Shown piece by piece: positions 23,528 through 32,415 of a stretch of DNA of 38,014 nucleotides (positions are counted from its first letter, which is position 1; every line of letters begins with the position of its first letter). The position numbers and the translations under genes were made by a program. A model generated the notes under the pieces. That model saw nothing but the letters and a program-made list of their open reading frames with translations. It searched no databases and was not told the origin of the DNA. Origin of the DNA: CAYWPG01 sp964460035 (GTDB taxonomy: Bacteria; Pseudomonadota; Gammaproteobacteria; Nitrococcales; AK92). Location: contig CAYWPG010000037.1 of assembly GCA_964460035.1 (NCBI GenBank), forward strand, positions 1 through 38,014, in the 5' to 3' direction.

Positions 23528-24706
23528 CTACAGCCAGCGCCGCGCCGCCCAACCCAGCGCTTCGGCCAAATAGTGCAGGCTCGAGCGCTTGGACCAGACG
23601 TGCGGCAATATCTCCCGAGCATGCAGCAAGTCATCCCGGTACTGGCTGTGCAGCCGCGCCAGGAACTCTGGATCAGAGGATAACAGGTTGAGCTCGTAGT
23701 TATCGCGCAGGCTGCGGTAGTCCAGATTCGCCGTCCCGACCATGCCCTGCGCCTCATCCACCAGCATGGTCTTGGCATGCAGAATGCGCGGCTGATACTC
23801 GAATATGCGCACGCCGTGACTTAGCAAGCGCGCATACACTGCATGGGAAGCCCAACGCACGAGCCGGATATCGGTCTTGCCCGGCACTAGCAGCCGCACA
23901 TCCACGCCGCGGCGGGCAGCGCCGATCAAACGCCGCTGCATGGCGTTATCGGGAACGAAATACGGGCTGGCAAGCCATACCCGCTCGCGGGCACCGCGGA
24001 TCATGTCGTCTATGGCACGGCGGGCACGCTTGCGCGCATAGCGATTGTGGTTGGAAAGCAAGGCGCTGCCGCTGTCCCACACCATGGGGAAATAGCGGCG
24101 CCGACGATCGTGCCAGAACAGGTCGAACAACAGCTCGGCTTGCTTGGCCAGGCGACCTTCCACACGTACATGCGTATCGCGCCAGCAGGCATCGCCGCTG
24201 TAGCGGCGCGAGCTCTCGCGGTGGATATTGAACCCGCCGAGATAGAACTCGCGGCCATCGACGACCAGCAGCTTGCGGTGATTGCGACGGTTATAACGCA
24301 AAGGCGAGCGCCAATCCCAGCGGTGGAAGCGGCGCACACGCACCCCCTGCACGCTGAGCTGGTGCTGCTCCCGACGCGGCAGCCCGCCCAACGATCCGAA
24401 CGCATCCACGTGCATGCGCACGTCCACGCCAGCCCGTGCCCGCTCGGCCAGAGCATCCAGAAAGCTGTTGCCGATCTCGTCGGCGACAAAAATATAGGTT
24501 TCCAGCAACACCGACTTGCGTGCGCCCGCTATCGACCGCAGCATAGCTGCGTAGAGCTGGTCGCCATCGGTGAAGATCGTAATGCTCACGCCGAAGAAGC
24601 TGCCTTGTGCACGAGCGTGCAATGCCTGCGCAGTCCCCATTCGGACGCCGACCCAGCGCGTTCGGATGCCCGAAAAATCAACGGCGCCGCCTTGGATATC
24701 CAGCAT
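23528..24706 (-). CDS. Phospholipase D-family cardiolipin synthase (ClsB-like)
   Basis: This 392-residue enzyme has two HKD motifs: NHRKLLVVDGREFYLGG near residue 145 and LHAKTMLVDEAQGMVGTANLD near residue 305. Each has the HxKxxxxD core, with following glycine/serine positions. The spacing and the N-terminal GDQLYAAMLRSIAGARKSVLLETYIF match ClsB-type cardiolipin synthases, which join phosphatidyl groups to make cardiolipin or related lipids. No N-terminal membrane helices are present, as in ClsB and unlike ClsA. The start is uncertain: ATG 24706 gives the longest frame but lacks a clear ribosome site, and ATG 24640 or GTG 24589 would suit the family alignment better. It is divergent from slyD. 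Confidence 0.83.
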   Translation of the reverse strand: MLDIQGGAVDFSGIRTRWVGVRMGTAQALHARAQGSFFGVSITIFTDGDQLYAAMLRSIAGARKSVLLETYIFVADEIGNSFLDALAERARAGVDVRMHVDAFGSLGGLPRREQHQLSVQGVRVRRFHRWDWRSPLRYNRRNHRKLLVVDGREFYLGGFNIHRESSRRYSGDACWRDTHVRVEGRLAKQAELLFDLFWHDRRRRYFPMVWDSGSALLSNHNRYARKRARRAIDDMIRGARERVWLASPYFVPDNAMQRRLIGAARRGVDVRLLVPGKTDIRLVRWASHAVYARLLSHGVRIFEYQPRILHAKTMLVDEAQGMVGTANLDYRSLRDNYELNLLSSDPEFLARLHSQYRDDLLHAREILPHVWSKRSSLHYLAEALGWAARRWL

Positions 24707-24720
24707 TACGCCGTTAGACT
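24692..24720 (+). promoter_or_regulatory. Candidate promoter for slyD
   Basis: TTGGAT (24692-24697) and TAGACT (24715-24720) are 17 bp apart and 32 bp upstream of the slyD ATG. It overlaps the start of the divergent phospholipase D gene if the longest frame is used, which is a mild argument for a downstream start of that gene. Confidence 0.4.
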
Positions 24721-24752
24721 AGCCCGACATTCACACTACAGAAAGGTTTGCC

Positions 24753-25235
24753 ATGCTGATTGCTAAAGACAAGGTGGTCTCCATCGAGTACACCCTCAAG
24801 GACGACGAGGGCACACTCCTCGACACATCCCAGGGACGTGATCCGCTGGCTTACCTTCATGGTGCCGGCAATATCATTCCGGGCCTGGAGCGGGCCTTGG
24901 AGGGCAAGCAAGCCGGCGATCAAATCTCGGTGCGCATCGAGGCCAAGGACGCTTACGGCGAACGCGACGAGCAGCTGCAGCAGGTCGTGCCGCTGGAGCT
25001 GTTCCAGGGCGTCGACAACGTCCAGGCCGGCATGCAGTTCCAAGCCCAGACCGGGGCGGGTGTGCAAATCGTCACCGTGAAGGCGGTTGAAGGCGATAAC
25101 GTCACGGTGGACGCCAATCACCCCTTGGCGGGCGTACCTCTTAACTTCTCGGTCAGCGTTGTGGACGTGCGCGATGCCAGTCCCGAGGAGCTGGCGCACG
25201 GCCATGTACATGGCCCCGGCGGCCACGATCACTGA
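24753..25235 (+). CDS. slyD: FKBP-type peptidyl-prolyl isomerase SlyD
   Basis: This 160-residue cytoplasmic prolyl isomerase/chaperone begins KDKVVSIEYTLKDDEGTLLDTS. It has the FKBP active-site stretch LAYLHGAGNIIPGLERALEGK, the inserted-flap chaperone domain (about 70-125) and the end of the FKBP fold at HPLAGVPLNFSVSVVDVR. The C-terminus, GHVHGPGGHDH, is a short histidine-rich metal-binding tail, as in SlyD proteins that supply nickel to hydrogenases and ureases; here it is shorter than in E. coli. AGAAAGG precedes the ATG. No nickel enzyme gene is nearby. A strong symmetric hairpin follows the gene. Confidence 0.93.
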   Translation: MLIAKDKVVSIEYTLKDDEGTLLDTSQGRDPLAYLHGAGNIIPGLERALEGKQAGDQISVRIEAKDAYGERDEQLQQVVPLELFQGVDNVQAGMQFQAQTGAGVQIVTVKAVEGDNVTVDANHPLAGVPLNFSVSVVDVRDASPEELAHGHVHGPGGHDH

Positions 25236-25285
25236 CAGCTCGGCCGATACAAACTCCTGAATCGCTGCCGAAGCGTTTCTGCTTG

Positions 25286-25313
25286 GCGTGCCGCCCAGCA
25301 TGGGGCGGCACGC
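25286..25313. terminator. Symmetric hairpin between convergent slyD and PilZ genes
   Basis: GCGTGCCGCCC (25286-25296) pairs perfectly with GGGCGGCACGC (25303-25313), 11 bp with a 6-base loop, in the 150-bp convergent gap. It could stop transcription from both sides, although no long U tract flanks it. Confidence 0.5.
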
Positions 25314-25385
25314 GCTGATCGCTCTGAACTTGCAGCTCCCGCCGCGCAGGACCAGGCATGGTTGCGGCGGCCGCTACGCGCCGGC

Positions 25386-25748
25386 TTATACGCCCCCGAA
25401 AATCGCGCGCATTACGGCACGATCGGGTATCGACATTTGTTCGATCTGATAACCCGCGCCGTAATCGTCGGAATAGCTCGACTTCTGACACCAGATGCAG
25501 CGCGCCACCAAATCGACATGATCGCGTCCGTTCACCGCGTACGGCAGTTCCAACGATAGCTCGGCAACCGTTTGCGGCGGAATGGGCACCGGCGAGATAA
25601 GCAAGAATCCGTCCATGGAGAGGTTCACCAGATTACCCACCGTCCGATTGCTGCGCCGGTCGGTCACGCGCAGCAACTGGTGGATGAGCTTGCGTTCGGA
25701 ACTGCGTTTGTCTTCCATCGAAGCGGCCCGGTCACCAGCCATTGCCAT
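25386..25748 (-). CDS. PilZ-domain protein, probable c-di-GMP receptor
   Basis: The protein has 120 residues from the ATG at 25748, which has AAGGA five bases upstream. The PilZ fold is recognised from RSSERKLIHQLLRVTDRRSNRTVGNLVNLSMDGFLL: a basic N-terminal RxxER-type patch followed by an LSxxG strand. This resembles the RxxxR...D/NxSxxG c-di-GMP binding motif, with NLSMDG for the second half. The remainder forms the beta-barrel (VAELSLELPY, DLVARCIWCQKS). It lies 23 bp downstream of a DUF1488 gene, so the two form an operon. Two c-di-GMP turnover proteins in this window make a c-di-GMP output role plausible, but the target is unknown. Confidence 0.75.
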   Translation of the reverse strand: MAMAGDRAASMEDKRSSERKLIHQLLRVTDRRSNRTVGNLVNLSMDGFLLISPVPIPPQTVAELSLELPYAVNGRDHVDLVARCIWCQKSSYSDDYGAGYQIEQMSIPDRAVMRAIFGGV

Positions 25749-25771
25749 TATGTCCTTCGCGATGCGAGGAG

Positions 25772-26032
25772 CTAAAAGTCTTCCGCCGCCACCCGTATCG
25801 AGCCGTCGCGCTCGAACATGCCGGCCGCGATCAGGCGTCCGGCCACTGCCTCGATGGCAGGCCGGTTCGCGTGAAAAGCAGGGAGTGGATCGCCCAGATC
25901 CGCGCCGCAGCAGGCCTGCAGCGCTTCGATCTCCATCACGCAACGAATCCGGCGCCCATCGAGCTCGGCCGGAAACCAGATGAGATCGCAGGTCGGGTCC
26001 AAGTACTCTTCCTGAGGGAAGTTGATCTCCAC
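25772..26032 (-). CDS. DUF1488-family small protein
   Basis: This 86-residue acidic protein is of unknown function. The pattern MEINFPQEEY...LIWFPAELDGRRIRCVMEIEALQACC, then HANRPAIEAVAGRLIAAGMFERDGSIRV, fits DUF1488, a small proteobacterial family that lacks an assigned role. The start is GTG at 26030-26032, supported by GGAGGT six bases upstream. It is the first gene of a two-gene operon with the PilZ-domain protein. Family assignment is from memory of the pattern; no function should be inferred from it beyond the link to PilZ. Confidence 0.68.
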   Translation of the reverse strand: MEINFPQEEYLDPTCDLIWFPAELDGRRIRCVMEIEALQACCGADLGDPLPAFHANRPAIEAVAGRLIAAGMFERDGSIRVAAEDF

Positions 26033-26117
26033 GGCACCTCCATGTATACCGCGTCCTCATCGTTAGATTAGATCAGCGCATCACAAATACTAGAGGAATA
26101 CCCATTCAGCCCTAGCG

Positions 26118-26131
26118 GCGCCAATTGGCGC
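26118..26131. repeat. Perfect 14-bp palindrome in the DUF1488/nuclease divergent region
   Basis: GCGCCAATTGGCGC is a perfect palindrome without a spacer, the form of a dimer-binding operator. A nearby GGCAGGG (26141-26147)/CCCTGCC (26161-26167) pair could form a hairpin. Both lie in the 291-bp region between two divergent genes; which regulator would bind is unknown. Confidence 0.45.
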
Positions 26132-26323
26132 AAATCAACAGGCAGGGAAAACGACCTTCGCCCTGCCCGGCAGACACTCCACGCTCATCCGTGGCTTTAT
26201 TCAGCGTCTTTCTATAATCGAGTCATAAGAGCATTACAGCAAGACTCCGCCCAGCAGCCATCGCCGCAGCGCAGACGCGCCGGCGAAGGCGGGGTTGGAA
26301 ACCAGGCTTGGAAGATCGGCATC

Positions 26324-28099
26324 GTGCACTGGTTAAGGAAAAGGACTCCTAAGACGCCGCCTCGCCCCTCTGAGCAGGCGCCAGGCGCGACTCTCCCCAA
26401 CGCTGCTCGGCTCGCGGCCGTCTTTCCATCGCTCGCCCCGTGGAAGTCGCGGACCGGCACCCTGGCAGTGCTGCTGGCAGCGCTGCTCGCCACTGTCCCC
26501 GCAGCTTGGGCCGACTGCCCGCCTGCACAGCTCACCCCGTTACAGGCGATCAAGGGCATTGGCCGGCCGGCCATACCCGCGGATCAGCACGTCACCGTCG
26601 AGGGAACGGTTTCCGGCGTGTTCCTGGGCGAGGACCGGCTGGGAGGGTTCTATATTCAAAGCGAGGGTCCAGCCGCGCCCATAGGCATCTTTGTCTATGC
26701 ACCGCGCGTCCCGTCCGCCTATGCTCGGCTGATCGAACCGGGCAACCATCTGCAAATCACCGCACGTACGGGCCGCTTTCGCGAGCAGATCCAGCTCGAG
26801 CAGGTGCAAGCCCTACGCCTTTGCCGGCGCGGCATGCCACCGCAACCGCTGGCTCTGCATCTGTACGGGGCGCCGCCTACGCCCCTGGCGCGCCTCGAAG
26901 GACTGCTGATTACGCTGCCGCAAGTGCTGACCGTCAGCGGCAACCACGAGCTAGGCCGCTACGGCAGCCTTACGCTCTCCACCGATGGGCGGCTATTTCG
27001 CGGGCGCGATGCTGGCCCTGCCGCCACGGTGCTGATCCTGGACGACGGCAGTTATCGCGCCAGCCCATCGCCCACGCCTTACGTAGATGAGGCGGGAACG
27101 CGGCGTGTCGGCTCCACGGTAGACGGCGTCACAGGCGTATTGGCCTATGCCTTCGACGCCTACCGCCTCCATCCCACCGCCGCGATACGCTTTCGCGACG
27201 ACAATCCCCGGCCGCCTCCTCTGCCGGCACCCGGCGAGCGGTTGCGCGTGGCCGTGTTCAACGTAGAGAACTACTTCGTTACGGTAGGCGCCCGCGGCGC
27301 ACGCGACTTGGCCGCCTTGGAGCGCCAGCGCGGCAAACTCGCCGCCGCTATCGGCGGCTTACAGGCCGATATCCTGGCGCTGATCGAAATAGAGAACGAT
27401 CGTCGGGCCCTTGCCGACCTGGTCGAGCAAGTCGCAGACCGCACGGGAATTCGCTACAGCCTGCTGGATGGTCCTGTCGATGCCGGCAGCGACGCGATCA
27501 AGGTCGCCTTGATCTATAGGGCGGAGCGGATACAGGCTTTGGGAGCGGCGACCGCCGATAACCACCCTATCCACAACCGTCCCCCCGTCGCGGCTTTGTT
27601 CCAACACGATAGCCGCGCCGATCCGCTGGCGGTCGTAGCCGTGCATTTCAAATCGAAGACGCGTTGCCCGCCCAGTGGCGATGTAGATCGCGGGCAAGGC
27701 TGCTGGAACGAGCTGCGCACGGAGCAGGCCCGCCGCCTGGCGGTATTCCTCGATCAGCTGCGTCGCGACTACCGCACCGACCGCCTGCTGATAGCCGGAG
27801 ATCTCAATGCCTACGGCGATGAGGATCCGGTCGCGGTAATGCGTAGTGCCGGATATCGCGACCTGATCGAGGAAATGCTGCCGCCCGAGCGGCGCTACAC
27901 TTATGTGTACCGCGGCGAATCGGGCTATCTGGACCATGTTCTGGTAACGCCCGCGCTGCGTACCGAGGTGGAGGAACTGCGCATCTGGCATATCAACGCC
28001 GACGAGCCCGCCATGCTCGGCTATACCTTCGACCAGGAAGCTCATGGCCCGTACCGCGCATCCGATCACGACCCGGTCGTGGTGGATCTGCGCCGCTAA
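26324..28099 (+). CDS. Exported ExeM/NucH-like endonuclease (EEP fold)
   Basis: This 591-residue secreted protein has a hydrophobic signal segment at about residues 45-63 (TLAVLLAALLATVPAAWA, cleaved before DC). Residues about 70-290 resemble the OB-fold-containing N-terminal region of the extracellular nuclease family. The catalytic endonuclease/exonuclease/phosphatase domain (about 305-591) has VAVFNVENYF, LIEIENDRRAL, VAVHFKSK, IAGDLNAYGDEDPV and the terminal ASDHDPVVVDL. These supply the metal and histidine/aspartate residues. Such enzymes degrade extracellular DNA. The GTG start at 26324 has GGAAG upstream, but leaves a signal n-region of more than 40 residues. Unlike some relatives it ends at the domain, without a GlyGly-CTERM tail. 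Confidence 0.82.
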   Translation: MHWLRKRTPKTPPRPSEQAPGATLPNAARLAAVFPSLAPWKSRTGTLAVLLAALLATVPAAWADCPPAQLTPLQAIKGIGRPAIPADQHVTVEGTVSGVFLGEDRLGGFYIQSEGPAAPIGIFVYAPRVPSAYARLIEPGNHLQITARTGRFREQIQLEQVQALRLCRRGMPPQPLALHLYGAPPTPLARLEGLLITLPQVLTVSGNHELGRYGSLTLSTDGRLFRGRDAGPAATVLILDDGSYRASPSPTPYVDEAGTRRVGSTVDGVTGVLAYAFDAYRLHPTAAIRFRDDNPRPPPLPAPGERLRVAVFNVENYFVTVGARGARDLAALERQRGKLAAAIGGLQADILALIEIENDRRALADLVEQVADRTGIRYSLLDGPVDAGSDAIKVALIYRAERIQALGAATADNHPIHNRPPVAALFQHDSRADPLAVVAVHFKSKTRCPPSGDVDRGQGCWNELRTEQARRLAVFLDQLRRDYRTDRLLIAGDLNAYGDEDPVAVMRSAGYRDLIEEMLPPERRYTYVYRGESGYLDHVLVTPALRTEVEELRIWHINADEPAMLGYTFDQEAHGPYRASDHDPVVVDLRR

Positions 28100-28102
28100 A
28101 AT

Positions 28103-28209
28103 GGCGTTGCTTCGTTTCCCTTGGACCGCGCGCATGGTATGACTTTCCCTGGCGGCGCGAGCGATGCGACCTAATAGGGCTGGCGACCTGCACGCCTTGA
28201 AGCAACGCC
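28103..28209. repeat. Long-range 11-bp inverted repeat enclosing 85 bp
   Basis: GGCGTTGCTTC (28103-28113) and GAAGCAACGCC (28199-28209) are perfectly complementary. They start three bases after the nuclease stop. They could close a structured RNA of about 107 nt at the 3' end of the nuclease mRNA, or upstream of the M48 protease gene. Confidence 0.5.
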
Positions 28210-28337
28210 CGCAGCACTGCGGCAAGCGCTGACATCCGATTTGAGCAGATCGCGCACGGCGCGTTGCGCGGCACCGACTCGGTCGTCCGGGCGAAGCTGC
28301 GCGACGGCGTCGACGTGGGTATTGTTTGGAGATTGCT

Positions 28338-29915
28338 ATGAACCGCATACCGGCCATTGCCGGCTGGCATCGTTCACTGCGCGTGGCGTTGGCCGCCGCG
28401 CTGGCAACTATCCTCGTACTTACCGGCTGTGCTACCAACCCTGTCACCGGCAAGCGCGAGCTGAGTCTGATCTCCCAGCAGCAAGAGATAGCCATCGGGG
28501 AGCAGCACTACCTGCCCACCCAGCAGGCGCAGGGCGGCCAGTATGTGCTCGATCCGGAACTGACGGCTTATGTCCAGCGTGTAGGCGAGCGGATAGCGGC
28601 TGTCAGCGACCGCCCCGATCTGCCATACGAATTCGTCGTTCTCGCCAGCTCGGTCCCCAACGCCTGGGCCCTGCCCGGCGGCAAGATCGCCATCAACCGC
28701 GGCCTGCTGCTGGAACTGGACAACGAGGCGGAACTGGCCGCCGTGCTCGGCCATGAAATCGTGCACTCGGCGGCGCGCCACGGCGCGCAGAACATGGAGC
28801 GCGGCATGCTGCTGCAGACCGGCGTGCTGGTACTGGGTTCCGCCACGCGCGAGCATGCCCTGGGCGGGCTCGCCGTAGGCGGCGCGCAAGTCGGCGCCGC
28901 GATGATCAGTAGCCGTTACGGGCGCCAGGCCGAGCTGGAGGCCGACCGTCACGGCATCCGTTACATGGCCGCCGCCGGTTACGACCCAGCGGCAGCCGTG
29001 AGCCTGCAGGAGACCTTTGTGCGTCTCTCCGAGGGCCGCGAGCCCAATTGGCTGGAAGGCCTGTTTGCCAGCCATCCGCCCTCCCGCGAGCGGGTAGAGG
29101 CCAATCGCGCTACCGCCGCGCGGCTGCCCCGGGGACTACGGCTCGGGAGGGAAGAGTACCAGGCGAGGATCGCCGGCATCCGCGCCAACAAGGCAGCCTA
29201 TGATCTGCTGGACGAGGGCCGGCGCGCCCTGGCGAAGAACGATCCCGCCAAGGCGCAGGAGCTGGCCGAGCGCGCGATTGCGCTGGAACCGCGCGAAGCG
29301 CTGTTCTACGGCTTGAAGGCGGATAGCCTGTTCGCGCGCAAGCGCTATGCCGAAGCCCGCGAATGGTACGATCAAGCCATTCGCCGCAACGACGCCTTTT
29401 TCCAGTTCCACCTGCAACGCGGACTGGCTCGCCAAGCGCTGGGCGATCATGCAGGCGCACGTGCCGACCTCGAGCGCAGCAATCAGCTATTCCCCACCGC
29501 TATTGCACACGAGGCCCTGGGCCGCCAAGCGCTGGCGCGCGGAGATCGGACAGCTGCGCAGCAGCACTTCGCAACCGCAGGCAGCGCCAACGATGAAACC
29601 GGACGGCGGGCACGCATAGAGCTGGCTCGATTGGAACTGGCGCAGCGGCCAGACCGATATCTTGCAGCCGGCACCACGAAGGATCGCCGCGGGCGCATCG
29701 TGCTGACTGTACAGAACCGTGCGGAGATCGACGTTCGCGCGGTAGTCGTGCAACTGGTGCGCACGGACGCCGCCGGCCGCGCGCTACAACAGCAGCGCAT
29801 CGAGCTGCCCGGCACCATCGCTGCCCGCTCCAGCGCGCAGTTCCCGCTGACAATGGAAGGAGCCGATCCGCGGCGGCTTCACGCCCACGTGATCGCCGCG
29901 AAAACCGTGAACTAA
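28338..29915 (+). CDS. M48-family metalloprotease lipoprotein with TPR repeats (BepA-like)
   Basis: This 525-residue exported zinc protease has a signal peptide ending in the lipobox LTGC, giving a lipid-modified Cys31. The zinc motif is HEIVH (His139, Glu140, His143) in VLGHEIVHSAARHGAQ, with the third ligand in ELEADRHGIRYMA. Residues about 285-430 form tetratricopeptide-like helical repeats (LAKNDPAKAQELAERAIALEP, RKRYAEAREWYDQAIRRN). A beta-rich domain of about 80 residues ends the protein. This is the architecture of BepA/YfgC proteins that help fold or degrade outer-membrane proteins, except for the extra C-terminal domain. The ATG at 28338 has GGAGA upstream; lipidation replaces the soluble periplasmic form of E. 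coli BepA. Confidence 0.85.
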   Translation: MNRIPAIAGWHRSLRVALAAALATILVLTGCATNPVTGKRELSLISQQQEIAIGEQHYLPTQQAQGGQYVLDPELTAYVQRVGERIAAVSDRPDLPYEFVVLASSVPNAWALPGGKIAINRGLLLELDNEAELAAVLGHEIVHSAARHGAQNMERGMLLQTGVLVLGSATREHALGGLAVGGAQVGAAMISSRYGRQAELEADRHGIRYMAAAGYDPAAAVSLQETFVRLSEGREPNWLEGLFASHPPSRERVEANRATAARLPRGLRLGREEYQARIAGIRANKAAYDLLDEGRRALAKNDPAKAQELAERAIALEPREALFYGLKADSLFARKRYAEAREWYDQAIRRNDAFFQFHLQRGLARQALGDHAGARADLERSNQLFPTAIAHEALGRQALARGDRTAAQQHFATAGSANDETGRRARIELARLELAQRPDRYLAAGTTKDRRGRIVLTVQNRAEIDVRAVVVQLVRTDAAGRALQQQRIELPGTIAARSSAQFPLTMEGADPRRLHAHVIAAKTVN

Positions 29916-30086
29916 ATCACATTACTTGCGGGCAAAATCCAGCTAACCCTCAAACGCCGTGCTAGGCTCTAGTTAAGGAGATGCTAAACGGAAACCTTCC
30001 AGGCTGGGGGCGGCGCCCGAACGGGGGAGAGACACGGGCACTGCACCGCGAACAGCGGATGGTTTGGCCTCTTCTTGAATAACAAC

Positions 30087-32276
30087 ATGCGAATAGGCAA
30101 AGGGGCCGCTGCCGTGCGCGCCGTTCCCGTCGATCAGGACAAGCACGACCAACAACACGCCACTTACCGCGCGGTGCTGGCTGCACTTGACCAGATGGGC
30201 GAGGGTCTGGTCATCGTGTCGCGCTATCGCTTTCTCTTCGTCAACGACGCCTTCTGCCGCCTCTGCGGCTTTCATCAGGCCGAGCTGCTCGCTATGGACT
30301 CCTTTCTCGAGCTGCTGTACTCAAGCGAGCGCGACAAAGTCCTGCAGATCTATCGAAACAGCGATGTTGCCCGCACCAGCAATGTCTATTTCGAAACGGC
30401 GCTGCGGCACCGCAACGGCGAGCGCATCGCCGTGGAATTCGCGGCGACGACCATGACGAATGGCGGCCAGCTCGCGACCGTTATCGCAGTCCGCGACATC
30501 CGGGCGCGCAAGCGTGCCGAGGAAGAGCTGCGGCTGCACAGGGACCGCCTCGCGCAGCTGGTCGAGGAGCGCACTGCCGAACTGATCCAGGAGCAGGATT
30601 GGGCTCATGCCACCCTGGAATCGGTGGGCGATGCCGTGATTACCACGGACCCCATGGGCCTGGTGTCCTATCTCAATCCCGCCGCGGAGCATCTGATCGG
30701 TTACACGCCGGCCGAAGCACTGGGGCGCCCGCTCGCGGAGCTGTTCACCATCGTGGACGAAGACAGCGGCCTGGTGGTTCCCAATCTGCTCCGGCTCGGC
30801 CAGCAGCAGGGCGCGGTATGCGGCCTGAACCGTTTGAGCCTGCGGCGCGCCTGCGACGGCGAAGACGTGTCGATAAGAGTGTCGATAGCGCCAATTTACG
30901 GTCGCACCCAAACGCGGCACGGCTTCGTGGTCGTGCTCCATGACGTCAGCGAACAGCGGGCGCTCAGCCAGCTGCTCTCGCACCAGGCCACTCACGATGC
31001 GCTGACCGGCCTGCTCAATCGGCATGGCTTCGAGCAGCGGCTGCAGCACCTGGTGGACGACGCGGCGACGAACCAGCGCACGCACGCCTTGTTCTATCTG
31101 GATCTGGACCAGTTCAAGGTGGTCAACGATACCTGCGGCCATGTGGCGGGTGACGAGCTTTTGCGCCAGGTCGGCCAGCTCCTGCACCAGCGTTTGCGCC
31201 GGGGCGATACGTTGGCCCGGCTAGGCGGCGACGAATTCGGTGTTCTGCTGGAGCACTGCCCGCGCGAGGAAGCCGTACGCGTTGCCGAAGCGCTGCTGCA
31301 AGCCTTGCAGGCCTTCCGCTTCACTTGGAGCGGCCAGAGCTTCACGGTGAGCGCCTGTATCGGCGTGGTCGAGCTGGACGCTCACATCGACGGGGCAACC
31401 GCAGCGCTGCGCGCCGCCGACACGGCCTGTTTTATGGCTAAGGACAAAGGCCGCAATCGCATTCACCTCTTCCACAGCGAGGACGCCGAGCTCAACCGCC
31501 GCCAGGGCGAGATGCAGTGGGTCACGCGCATTACCCAGGCGCTGGAGGAGGACCGTTTCTGCCTTTATTACCAACCCATAGTGGCGCTGGATGCCGCCGA
31601 CAGCGAACAGCACTGGGAGATACTGCTGCGTCTGAAGACGCCGGACGGCAGCATCGTTCGGCCCGAGACCTTCATTCCCGCCGCCGAGCGTTACAATCTC
31701 ATGCCGGCAATCGACCGCTGGGTAATACGCAATGTGATCGCCTGGTGCGCGCGCCGTCTGGAAGCGGCACCGCATCAGCCCTTGCCTCTATGCGGCATAA
31801 ACCTCTCCGGCGTCAGCTTCAGCGATCACAGCCTGGTTGGGTTCATTCGCGACACTCTGCGGCAGCACGATGTGCCGGCCGCCAACTTATGCTTCGAAAT
31901 CACGGAAACGGCGGCGATCACCAACATCAGCGACGCCGTGCAATTCATTCTCGAGCTCAAGGAGCTCGGATGCCGCTTCGCGTTGGACGATTTCGGAAGC
32001 GGAATGTCCTCGTTCGCTTATCTGAAGAATCTGCCGGTGGATTTCCTCAAGATCGACGGCCACTTCGTGCGCGATATCGTCGACGACCCGGTAGACCATG
32101 TCATGGTCGAAGCGATCAATCGGGTCGGACAAGCCATGGGCATCCGGACCATCGCCGAGTACGTGGAGAACGATGCTATCCGCGCCAAGCTCGCGCAATT
32201 GGGCGTCGACTTCGCTCAAGGCTATGGCATAGCGTACCCTCGCCCCATCCACGAGGCGGATCTCGCCCCGCTGTGA
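30087..32276 (+). CDS. PAS-PAS-GGDEF-EAL cyclic-di-GMP protein, probably bifunctional
   Basis: The protein has 729 residues from the ATG at 30087; a TTG four codons earlier is possible and neither has a clear ribosome site. It is cytoplasmic, with two PAS domains (about residues 28-145 and 170-290) joined by a coiled coil (RLAQLVEERTAELIQEQ). The GGDEF domain (about 300-460) is intact (LARLGGDEFG) and has an RxxD inhibitory site (RRGD) five residues upstream. The EAL domain (about 470-725) reads EILLRL at the signature but keeps the glutamate, and has GINLSG, FEITET, LDDFGSGMSSF, FLKIDG and the glutamate in AEYVE. Either synthesis or hydrolysis is therefore possible, set by the PAS sensors. 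Confidence 0.88.
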   Translation: MRIGKGAAAVRAVPVDQDKHDQQHATYRAVLAALDQMGEGLVIVSRYRFLFVNDAFCRLCGFHQAELLAMDSFLELLYSSERDKVLQIYRNSDVARTSNVYFETALRHRNGERIAVEFAATTMTNGGQLATVIAVRDIRARKRAEEELRLHRDRLAQLVEERTAELIQEQDWAHATLESVGDAVITTDPMGLVSYLNPAAEHLIGYTPAEALGRPLAELFTIVDEDSGLVVPNLLRLGQQQGAVCGLNRLSLRRACDGEDVSIRVSIAPIYGRTQTRHGFVVVLHDVSEQRALSQLLSHQATHDALTGLLNRHGFEQRLQHLVDDAATNQRTHALFYLDLDQFKVVNDTCGHVAGDELLRQVGQLLHQRLRRGDTLARLGGDEFGVLLEHCPREEAVRVAEALLQALQAFRFTWSGQSFTVSACIGVVELDAHIDGATAALRAADTACFMAKDKGRNRIHLFHSEDAELNRRQGEMQWVTRITQALEEDRFCLYYQPIVALDAADSEQHWEILLRLKTPDGSIVRPETFIPAAERYNLMPAIDRWVIRNVIAWCARRLEAAPHQPLPLCGINLSGVSFSDHSLVGFIRDTLRQHDVPAANLCFEITETAAITNISDAVQFILELKELGCRFALDDFGSGMSSFAYLKNLPVDFLKIDGHFVRDIVDDPVDHVMVEAINRVGQAMGIRTIAEYVENDAIRAKLAQLGVDFAQGYGIAYPRPIHEADLAPL

Positions 32277-32415
32277 AGGCATCTGCCCGAGTCTGGCCGC
32301 ACCTAGCGCGGCTCTCCGGCAGCGCATCCTCCCATCCCACTTGCCCTGCTCTCTTTTATCCCCAAATAGCCTGTGCCAAAGCTGCAACGGAGCAGCCCAG
32401 CAGAGCGTGGTGCTT

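Noticed and set aside
29981..30082. 33-codon open frame just before the PAS-GGDEF-EAL gene
   Set aside because: The AAGGAG abuts its ATG with no spacing, and the peptide has no recognisable features. A leader peptide is possible but not supported.
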